DNA of 64,000 nt, from NCBI GenBank assembly GCA_963662175.1, contig OY759216.1, forward strand, positions 35,605,087 to 35,669,086, in the 5' to 3' direction. Source of the stretch: Aradus depressus (taxonomy: Eukaryota; Arthropoda; Insecta; Hemiptera; Aradidae). The first letter of the stretch is position 1, and every line of letters starts with the position of its first letter. Both the position numbers and the translations under genes were made by a program. The notes beneath the pieces were generated by a model. The model had not been told where the DNA came from. It saw only the letters and a list, made by a program, of their open reading frames with translations, and did not search any database. Below, piece after piece: positions 55,234 through 64,000 of the stretch.

Positions 55234-55639
55234 GAATTTAAATTTTAAAATGTTGGTAACGTTACGTGAACGCGAAAAAGTTAACAAAGAAATATTTAGT
55301 TTCTCAATGAGTGGATCAGGAGGCAGTGGCCATGTAAAACGAGTATTGTTGCTCTTTAAGACGGAGGGAGGTGATGAATATTGAAAGAAAGTGGTGTGTC
55401 TGTTGACGAGATGGACAGACATGCAAATGGTTTTCAAGTGGGTCCGCACAGTGGTTCGTGTCATTCGGTAATTTCTACATTATTTGGAGATCGATATTAT
55501 AATACCCAGCCTGTGAAGACTTGGGAAGTGTCGGGAGTAGACTACTTCCAACAGACACTTCACTATAATGACACCCGTCATTGATCAAATATAGAACGTC
55601 AAATGACCCACAATAGGCCATTTTGTTTTTCCTTTAAGA
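55234..55639. other. Unassigned DNA flanking the LINE
   Basis: No gene recognised. Confidence 0.4.
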
Positions 55640-56060
55640 AATGAAAAAATGTCGGTGAATCACATGATCCCCAGCACGAATAAAACTCTTGTTAGGGTAT
55701 TTGAGACGAACCCCCTTCTATGATCCCCCCTCCCCTTCCGCAAATTCAGAAAATTAATAGGTGTCGGTCCTTATGGGGTTTCGAACTGACTTATGAAATT
55801 ACGTGTCAATACATTCATTACAACGGCAGTTATTAGAGTTTTTGTGTTAAGCCCCCCGAATACCACCCCCGTCTCTTTGGCTGGTGTCGTCCTGATGTCA
55901 TCCTGTCATCCAAATAAAAAGTTTTGTGTCGATATATTCATTCTATCCAGAGTTATCGCGTTCACAGACACACTCAGTTTTTTTATTCATGGAATCTTCG
56001 GTAATAACACTACATCAAATGTCTGCCCGATTACATAACTTTTCCTATACTATAGAGCAT
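55640..56060 (-). repeat. Family A copy
   Basis: Edge 'tcggtgaatcacatgatccc', two antisense monomers ('ttacgtgtcaatacattcat' and 'tttgtgtcgatatattcatt'), and 'gattacataacttttcctat' at the far end. Confidence 0.72.
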
Positions 56061-57438
56061 TAAGGCTTGATTAACTTCACAATACTGAAACTAAATACTG
56101 TTGCATAATTTGAGTGTCATAATAACTGTGAATGATTGTGCAAGAGGAAGGGGGGAGGGATGCTAAGCCAGGAGTGTTGAGGACAGTTGCGTGATGGCCG
56201 GCTGTTAGTACTGAAGGCGCTGCTACGTTAACTCCCACTTTCACCACTACACCTGGCAATGTAGTACAACATACACAACACACGAAATTACATAATTTAT
56301 GGATATTCATAATTAAGATACATTTATATGAATAATTTATTTATATTTCCTTCGCACTTGTTGATTTTTCTACTTTATCTCCTGTTAGGTAAATAGATGA
56401 ACTCATGTAACATGCAAAAAATGGGAAACATGCAAAAAAACCTCGGATCAAAATTTCTTTGATATTCGTGAAACATAATGAGTTCATGTGGAGATGGCTG
56501 ATGTTGTGAGAAGTGATTATTTCACAGGTTTCAAAATAAAAATGCAGTCTGACCTCTCACAGATTTTATTATTTTATGCTAGTCGGCTTTCATGGTTGCC
56601 CTAATCACAAGACAATATAGTAAAACAAAAATTTTTTCAATAAATAAAAATATATAAAACTATTCAGAAATTAACAATTTAAAATGTCATGAATGGAAGA
56701 CACGATACATTATACCTGTCCCCCATCTGAGTCACAATTAGAGTTGTCTTTATTATTAACTCATTTATTCTCACTTTAAAAAATTTGAATTATCTTCTTT
56801 AAATTGTTTCAGCAGACTGCCTGAAGATGAAGGCTACCTCGAAAAACCGAAAGGATTTGATAGACTCAAGACTCGCCTCTATCAAAATTTATAATGTTTT
56901 TATTTGAGTAATATTACTTCCATAATGTTTAAGTATAACCACTTTGTGCGAGGCACTTGGGGTGCCGACCCAAATGGATTAATTATTACTTCTTCCTGAT
57001 TTATATCTTCCTTGTACAACGTAGCAATTGATTGTTCTCAAACATTGTAGAACAGGAAGGGATTGGATAGACACGAGAAGAATGGGATATATGCCACTTT
57101 CCACAGTCAGATGTTGTAAAGAATGGCCAAGTGCCAGGAGCCCGTTGCTGAGTTAGTGCTCTCCTCCCTTATATGACTTTATGCACGGCCCCTGCTGTAA
57201 ACTAACCTAACTCACCCATCCCTTACCTTACCGCCACAGTCCTCCGTTTATCTTACTTTCTCTCCTCTTGTAACAGGAATTATTTATTACTTCCTTATAT
57301 TATTACTGAAGTTTTACTTTTATTTATTATTGTTTTGCTGTAAATATTACATGGAATTTAATCGCTACTGTATTATTGTGTGTTTAAGACGGCTAATAGC
57401 GGGGCATACCATCAAACTGTCGATACGCAATCAATATA
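56061..57438. other. Unassigned; Penelope-like motif at 56818
   Basis: No gene recognised. At 56818-56860 the sequence CTGCCTGAAGATGAAGGC ... CTCGAAAAACCG repeats the CTGANGATG ... GAAA pattern found in foldbacks elsewhere in the window. The surrounding 'gatagactcaagactcgcct' has no visible inverted partner. Confidence 0.45.
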
Positions 57439-57829
57439 CGAGGGGTGATCAAACTTCCAGAACGTTTTGTATCGCGCGCCAACGGAGCGTCGAAGAGTGG
57501 TACGATCGGCAGCATTAGTTGTTGTGACTCTTCTTGAGCTCAGCTGTTTTTGTAGATTCTCTACAACCTACTGTGTTGTTAAGTAACAGACGTTTTTGTG
57601 AAACAAGTTTTTCGTGTTTAGCTATTTTGTGATATTTTGCCAAATGAATCAAAAAGAAAAGCAACGCGTTTGTGTCAAGTTTTGTGTGAAGTTGGGTTGA
57701 GTAAAACTTTTACAGAAACTTGTCAGAAGTTGCAAGAGGCTTTTGTGGATGAATGAGAAGACAATCCTCGTTCAGGACGTCCATCAAGTTCGCAAAAAAT
57801 CAGTCCAGGAACTTTTTGATCACCCCTCG
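57439..57829 (+). mobile_element. Deleted mariner element, 391 bp
   Basis: Inverted termini cgaggggtgatcaaa (left) and tttgatcacccctcg (right) are flanked by TA on both sides (57437-57438 and 57830-57831). Inside, on the plus strand from 57644, MNQKEKQRVCVKFCVKLG continues after a frameshift as LSKTFTETCQKLQEAFVDE, a stop, then EDNPRSGRPSSSQK. That is the start of a mariner transposase helix-turn-helix region and the linker motif DxPRSGRPS, with the DDE catalytic domain deleted. Non-autonomous. Confidence 0.92.
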
Positions 57830-57930
57830 TACCTATAGAGAAAGGCGTTGGCCCCGAACCTGTGCGACGACAATTATACTTGGATAATAAAACTGACATT
57901 ATTGCAGAGATATTGTGAAATAATTCAAAT

Positions 57931-58103
57931 GAACTTGAATGAAATAAAACTAGTTTATTTATGGTATTATCTAATTTCACATGGGAGTACTTTCGGTAGA
58001 TAGATAAGACTTATCTCTTATGCTTTCGGCTGAGGATGGTAGAAATACATTATGTGAAATTAGACAATACCATAAATGAACTAGTTTTATTTCATTCAAG
58101 TTC
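57931..58103. repeat. Foldback, 52-bp arms
   Basis: Inverted arms at 57931-57982 and 58052-58103 are nearly perfect; the 69-base spacer contains 'tactttcggtagat' and 'gctttcggctgaggatggta'. A CTGAGGATGGTAGAAA motif lies across the spacer/right arm side. No target duplication was evident. Confidence 0.75.
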
Positions 58104-58139
58104 ATACTTGGATAAGCTAAATTTAGGATTGGCTCAACG

Positions 58140-58192
58140 GGATGAAAGAGCTCTCTGGTAAAAGGCAACATGACAGCCAGTTGAAGCCCAGC
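58140..58192 (+). repeat. SINE-1 remnant
   Basis: Decayed 3' block: 'gatgaaagagctctctggta', 'caacatgac', 'gttgaagccc'. Confidence 0.55.
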
Positions 58193-58604
58193 AAAAAAAA
58201 TAAATAAAATAACAGATGAATTTATTTTTATATAAATGTACTTAAAACATATTACATCAGAGCTCTCTTGAATGACGTAGTCCCGGGCATGGAAGGGTTT
58301 GCTTAGTGTCAGTGACGAGCACACAGTCGCTAATAAGCATAACTGCCCCAGAGAATAATAAACACGTTTTTGAATAATTAACACATTTTCCTCCCCCATT
58401 TACTTGACACGATATGACGTGTGATATGATTTTTTTTTTTTTTCATAAAAATAGGAACCAACAGTTAGTTCCCCACTCTCACAATTTTCAATAACTCCAT
58501 CACATATCTTAGTCGTTAAGCCAAGTTAACAAGGGTAGAGAGTGCGAGCTAGTGTAGGAAGTATCCTTCCTCTACTGTACCGTTTTTAAAAATAAAGAAA
58601 AAAC

Positions 58605-58755
58605 TATTTTTTTTTTATTTTTTTTTTTTATATTGTCTACTGCAAAAAACATATACAATATATGGTACTTTCGGTGGCTGAAAATGGTAGCAATACTGAA
58701 AATACCAATGTATTGTATATATTTTTTGAAATAGACAATATTTTTAAAAAAAATA
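58605..58755. repeat. Foldback, imperfect ~38-bp arms
   Basis: Arms at about 58630-58667 and 58704-58743 (both containing 'atattgtcta', 'aaaaaa' and 'tatacaata') enclose 'tactttcggtggctgaaaat' and 'ggtagcaatactgaaa'. The spacer motif is shared with the foldback at 57931-58103, so the two are related. Confidence 0.65.
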
Positions 58756-60669
58756 TGTTTTCTTAATTTTTTTCAAGTGTTTACAATATCACTGGAGACT
58801 TTTAATAAGTTATTTTCTGCGACTACAGCCTACTAAAGTATAGTAACACTCCGAACTGTGAGAAGAGCGACCCCGACTAGCTCATTTGAAACACCAGTCG
58901 AGGCGTAAATGTTGTGAAAAAGTGTTTAAAAACATTTCCAATGTTTACAATTGGAACTCATTAGCACAACTTCCTGACTTCTTTGATCTCTGATCTGCTC
59001 TTGATTGTAGCTACATCTCAGATCAGTTATTATTTACTGTTTCAATTCCGCTGTACCAAAGCCTTCTTTGCCCCTTTCCCGAACCAAATACTCTTTTCTC
59101 CCAACCGCCTCAAATTCTTATTTCTATATTTAATATTCTTGTGATTCCATAGATATCCTCAATATAAAGTTCAACAAATTTTTGCGCCTTCATATCTCCT
59201 CATTGCCAGTGTTCCTTTTAATAGTCTGCCGCCTTAAGTATTATCTATATAAAGTTGAAAAATTGTTTTACGCCTAATTTCAGGAGCTTCCTTCTCCATT
59301 TGTAATGTGAATGCCAGATTTCAAATCCAAGATTCACTACAGAGATAGCCGATAACAAATTAATAGTGAAATTTTCGTCGCCGTAACTTAGAGAAGAATG
59401 GCTAAACTGTCATAGACAATGTCCTGTTCAAGTTAACCCAAAATATGGAACAGCTTACCCATTACAAACCGTTATCGGTGTTGATATTACAATTGAGAAT
59501 ATATCTCTACAATACTAGAAATTATGTAAAAAATAAAAATATTATATACACACAATAAGTAAAATATATACAAAATGGTAATAATAAAAATAATATGAAA
59601 TATATAAAAAGTGAGAAATTCAGCTCGAGATACCCGAAATACTAACGCGATGAGGCCATCCTCAATACTCCAACTTAATGGAGGTAGAGGAGGACACGGT
59701 AGCTCGTTTGATCTCGTTCTGCTAGCATCTGACCTGCAGTGGTGACAGTCCGAGAGAGACGGGAGGAGCTGAATATGAATGAACGGGAGAAATTGGCCAT
59801 CCTAAGCACTCCCTAAATAATAGCTACTCTAATGTAATAGGTCTCTCGGCCAGCACCGCCTCGAACTTTGGAGAAGATTTCTGAATGAGAATGGGTTGAC
59901 AGATACAGGGCAAAAGGATTTTCAACGAAGGAAAGTTTTGAATGGTTAAGATTAGAAAACGGGACTTAATGAGGTCGTTGACAAAAGGAATTATACTGTT
60001 ATTGTCAAGGGCACACAACCCCATAGTTATGTCTTGTATATAAATCAGTTTGTTCTCTCGCTAGAGCTGCTCAAACCTTCGGTTCAGTTCTTGTCGTACC
60101 AGTCATGTCTGGGGGATTCCAAGTGAATCTACCTCTTAGTGGACTTCATCGGAGACAGGAAGTGAATCTACCTCTTAGTAAACTTCATCGGAGACAGGAA
60201 TCAGGATATAGTTGAAGGAAACTAAGGGCAGGAAGTGTCCTACAATTAAAATACATAATCTATACGATGTCATTTTCATATGTTGAGTCACAGTAGAGGG
60301 CAGAGAGCGAAAAGAATTGGGAGGATGAGTGGTTAGCAAAAAGGTCACACTGAGCACGTGACCATTTAAACTGAAAACCATACCAGGTTCATCTTTCATC
60401 TTGATGAAGAAGATTAATAGCGTGGGCTTGTGAAAGCCTCAAAATATTTTAATATGAAAAACAAAGCCGGGCACCACAGCAAGTCGTATATTGAAAATAT
60501 ATTCTACTGGGTAGCTTGTGATAAGAATAAGCTAAATGAAGCTAAGGCCATATTTACCAGATAAAGGTCAGACAAAGGAGAGACGTAATGTTGCGGATTT
60601 ACGTCACCCGGTGTCATACAAAGCCTTCTCCCTCCCAGTAACGTTGCCTCAGTAAATGACATTGAAAAC
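58756..60669. other. Unassigned; 39-bp tandem duplication
   Basis: No gene recognised. A 39-bp unit starting 'aagtgaatctacctcttagt' is duplicated in tandem at 60121-60159 and 60160-60198 with two differences. Confidence 0.5.
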
Positions 60670-61610
60670 AATTTGTCGGTAGATCACTGACAAATTACTT
60701 CCTCAGTACGAATTAATCAATTAAGTTTTCGCTCTCCCTTCAAAACCGTTTGGGCTAAAAATCGTGATTTCTAACTAAATTTCGTGTCTGGACAAATATT
60801 GTCACCCTTATGAGCTTTTGAATATATAAAATTTAAAATCGATACACTCATTACATCGGCAGTCATTGGGATTTTGAGTTGAGCCCTCCTTCTCTTCGGG
60901 CGACAACTGAAAATTAATAGGTGTCATCCTTATAGGGTTTTGGAAACACATATAAAATTTCGTGACGATTCATTCATTTTATAGGGAGTTATCGTGAACG
61001 GAAAACATGAAATTCCGGATGAAACTCAACTTAGAATTTCTGACCAATCATATCAAAGAGGACTTGTGAAAATGTAAAACCAATACGAGGCTGACCTCTC
61101 CGAAATAATGCAAACTTTTTTTTTTCTTCTCTCATTTTCCTTAAGAGATCAACAAAAACGTATCCAAAGTGAGATTCCCCTCTGAAAACATTTTCTGTCT
61201 AGGCTATTGGCCTCAAACCGTCCAGAGAGGGAGGTCCGCTCTCAGGTCTGTAGTCTTTCTACCAGACCTCTAACATGCCTCTTCAGCTAAGTGGTTTTCT
61301 CTGTTCCTCTGCTCTCCTCTAGTCTGTCCACTCGTTAAGATATAGGATACTCTAGCTCTTGAAGCTGTCTTGCCTCTCTATGGCACTACAGTAACGGATA
61401 ATCGAGGTTTCATTGTATCTTATTCTCTGTTAAGGCGGGCTGCATACCACAGCGGCAAAATCAAAAGGCATGTATTAAGCGATACATTAAGCGATTTCTA
61501 TCTTGTGATCACTTTCCTACACATCAAGGCGATACGATGTATTACTGAAAAGATATATTTCAAGAATCCGTAATAAATTATTCGAGTAAAAAAGTCGTTC
61601 ACAAGAAGGC
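60670..61610 (-). repeat. Family A long variant, ~0.94 kb
   Basis: Second copy of the long variant (see 35885-36880). The extra module (about 61148-61445) is almost identical between the copies, whereas the monomer region is more diverged. The module ends with 'acggataatcgaggttt', similar to a Tigger terminus. Confidence 0.78.
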
Positions 61611-61845
61611 TACTGGTTTTTTAAACAAAAGAAAGAACGAAAAAAGGTATCCATTTCATACCAATAATACATAATTAATAGGTGTCGTCCTTATGGGGTT
61701 TTGAACTGAATACAAAGCACTACATCCATCTATCTAATTGCACAATTATTTTTAAATTATTTTTTTAATACTTACTCATTAAACGCTATTTATTGTTTTA
61801 ACTGTATTTATATAAATATATAATGTACATATATTTATATATATT
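61611..61845. other. Unassigned DNA
   Basis: Short stretch with one Family A word ('aataggtgtcgtccttatgg', about 61678-61698). Confidence 0.4.
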
Positions 61846-62712
61846 TAGGAATAGATAATTAAAATGCACAATTTCTTTGTCAAACTTCACTATATATTCT
61901 CAAATACTCAACTAGTTTCGCCGTGTTAAGGCATTATCAAGAGTCACTTACAAACTGACAGAATTGGTTGACAGGGTAGAGGGTACAGTTAAGGAGGGGG
62001 TTTTTAGGTAATGACGGGGAATCCCTTGTTTTTGTTACTCTATACATTCCAATAAACAGATATTTACAAGATAATAATAAATATAAAATAAAAAGAAGAA
62101 AGAAAATGATATATATATAAAATCTAATAAAGCGAATCTAACAGTAAAGTGTTGGTATTTATATAGGTATGACTCATGAATTATATAAATGTAACATATA
62201 ATAAATATTAAAGTGAATAAAAACAAATACAACGAATTTAAAGGCAAATTAAAACATCAAATGAAAATTATAGTATTCTCTGAATGTCAGTTGTCATTTG
62301 ATGTTTTAATTTGCCTTTAAATTCTTTGTATTTGTTTTTATTCACTTTAATATTTATTATATGTTACATTTATATAATTCATGAGTCATACCTATATAAA
62401 TACCAACACTTTACTGTTAGATTCGCTTTATTAGATTTTATATATATATCATTTTCTTTCTTCTTTTTATTTTATATTTATTATTATCTTGTAAATATCT
62501 GTTTATTGGAATGTATAGAGTAACAAAAACAAGGGATTCCCCGTCATTACCTAAAAACCCCCTCCTTAACTGTACCCTCTACCCTGTCAACCAATTCTGT
62601 CAGTTTGTAAGTGACTCTTGATAATGCCTTAACACGGCGAAACTAGTTGAGTATTTGAGAATATATAGTGAAGTTTGACAAAGAAATTGTGCATTTTAAT
62701 TATCTATTCCTA
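61846..62712. repeat. Large near-perfect palindrome, 419-bp arms
   Basis: The left arm 61846-62264 and right arm 62294-62712 are reverse complements, with a 29-base spacer (62265-62293). I noticed one mismatch (near 62234/62324). The outer part of each arm holds CTTGATAATGCCTTAACACG then GCGAAACTAG, a motif with a GCC/GGC stem before GAAAC, as found at Penelope-like element termini. The identical short hydrophobic frames in both arms are AT-driven and are not called as genes. Confidence 0.93.
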
Positions 62713-62849
62713 GAATGGAGCTTCACAAAGTAAATCTGGAAACCATAAATTATTATATATATTTTTTATTTATATTTACATTTTTAAATGAATGAAGAAG
62801 AAGAACTTCACGTTTCAAGGTCTCTTGAATACGTTTTCACCATTGATAT

Positions 62850-62955
62850 CTGTCTGTCAGTGTATCACGACTGTAGCAATGAACATGAAATTTGAAATGA
62901 ATTTCTGACCGACTACATTATGTTCCATATACTTCGAATACCTGGGGAAGTAAAT
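62850..62955 (-). repeat. Family A end fragment
   Basis: 'tgtatcacgactgtagcaat' is unclear, but 'gaacatgaaatttgaaatga', 'tttctgaccgactacattat' and 'tacttcgaatacctggggaa' form the family's end. The satellite array begins within a few bases. Confidence 0.65.
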
Positions 62956-64000
62956 AAGTAGTTAATTATCAGGTATAAATTCAAGCAGTCTTCGTAGTAG
63001 GATGATTCGAAACAAAATTCAAATGGTTCGATGAATCGAGTTCAAACGAAAATGGCACCGACAATATATCAAAGGCTCTAAATGAAACTTAGTTTATATA
63101 AATAATAAGTAGTTAATTATCAGGTATAAATTCAAGCAGTCTTCGTAGTAGGATGATTCGAAACAAAATTCAAATGGTTCGATGAATCGAGTTCAAACGA
63201 AAATGGCACCGACAATATATCAAAGGCTCTAAATGAAACTTAGTTTATATAAATAATAAGTAGTTAATTATCAGGTATAAATTCAAGCAGTCTTCGTAGT
63301 AGGATGATTCGAAACAAAATTCAAATGGTTCGATGAATCGAGTTCAAACGAAAATGGCACCGACAATATATCAAAGGCTCTAAATGAAACTTAGTTTATA
63401 TAAATAATAAGTAGTTAATTATCAGGTATAAATTCAAGCAGTCTTCGTAGTAGGATGATTCGAAACAAAATTCAAATGGTTCGATGAATCGAGTTCAAAC
63501 GAAAATGGCACCGACAATATACCAAAGGCTCTAAATGAAACTTAGTTTATATAAATAATAAGTAGTTAATTATCAGGTATAAATTCAAGCAGTCTTCGTA
63601 GTAGGATGATTCGAAACAAAATTCAAATGCTTCGATGAATCGAGTTCAAACGAAAATGGCACCGACAATATACCAAAGGCTCTAAATGAAACTTAGTTTA
63701 TATAAATAATAAGTAGTTAATTATCAGGTATAAATTCAAGCAGTCTTCGTAGTAGGATGATTCGAAACAAAATTCAAATGCTTCGATGAATCGAGTTCAA
63801 ACGAAAATGGCACCGACAATATATCAAAGGCTCTAAATGAAACTTAGTTTATATAAATAATAAGTAGTTAATTATCAGGTATAAATTCAAGCAGTCTTCG
63901 TAGTAGGATGATTCGAAACAAAATTCAAATGGTTCGATGAATCGAGTTCAAACGAAAATGGCACCGACAATATACCAAAGGCTCTAAATGAAACTTAGTT
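62956..64000. repeat. 151-bp satellite array, ≥6.9 copies (continues past window)
   Basis: The unit starting 'aagtagttaattatcaggta' recurs at 62956, 63107, 63258 and on to the window end with an exact 151-bp period. Units differ at two sites only: G or C in 'caaatg(g/c)ttcg' and T or C in 'acaatata(t/c)c'. Each unit has the dyad TCGAT-GA-ATCGA. The unit length is close to nucleosome size. The right boundary is outside the window. Confidence 0.95.

Noticed and set aside
57977..58399. 140-codon minus-strand frame as a gene
   Set aside because: It runs through a foldback arm and a SINE-1 remnant, so it is a chance frame.
62035..62523. Two identical 70-residue hydrophobic proteins in opposite orientation
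   Set aside because: They are the same AT-rich sequence in the two arms of the palindrome; composition alone explains a phenylalanine/isoleucine/tyrosine-rich frame.
62956..64000. CRISPR array
   Set aside because: Units are contiguous 151-bp tandem repeats without unique spacers, in eukaryotic DNA; a satellite.

Overview
The window reads as repeat-dominated, non-coding chromosomal DNA of an animal, most likely an insect. The grounds are eukaryotic (poly-A tailed LINEs, tRNA-derived SINEs, mariner, pogo/Tigger and Helitron-type DNA transposons, AT-rich background), plus short runs of the insect telomere-type pentamer TTAGG in two SINE tails. I cannot name the species. I found no host protein-coding gene, no genuine tRNA or rRNA gene and no CRISPR array; there is no operon-like organisation. 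Almost every recognisable feature is a transposable element, a relic of one, or a tandem repeat.

Layout. Positions 1-12 kb hold several copies of a tRNA-derived SINE (here SINE-1), two palindromic/TIR elements, a decayed Jockey-like gag/endonuclease relic (6.45-7.42 kb), and a nest at 8.88-10.09 kb (Helitron in a LINE-like fragment in SINE-1 in an unclassified repeat, Family A). From 12.7 to 15.3 kb a LINE reverse-transcriptase relic runs into a very homogeneous 45-bp minisatellite of about 48 copies. From 15.6 to 50 kb are LINE 3'-end relics of several lineages, more SINE-1, one copy of a second SINE, many copies of Family A and of another unclassified repeat (Family B), a deleted Tigger with its 2-bp target duplication (41.8-42.6 kb) and a decayed mariner transposase (43.85-44.64 kb).

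The centrepiece is an apparently full-length, uninterrupted Jockey-type non-LTR retrotransposon on the minus strand (about 50,542-55,221). It has ORF1 (Gag, three CCHC knuckles), ORF2 (endonuclease plus reverse transcriptase with YADD), an 11-nt ORF1/ORF2 overlap, an AATAAA signal, a poly-A tail and a 12-bp target-site duplication. ORF1 protein should coat the RNA and ORF2 protein should nick the target and reverse-transcribe it; SINE copies with 9- to 15-bp duplications and 5' truncation show that LINE-type machinery of some kind has worked in this genome.

The last 9 kb contain a deleted mariner, two small foldbacks, a long Family A copy, an almost perfect 419-bp-arm palindrome (61,846-62,712), and the start of a 151-bp satellite array that runs off the window end. 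Family names A, B, C and SINE-1/2 are labels of convenience; repeat-family boundaries are by eye and approximate unless a target duplication is given.
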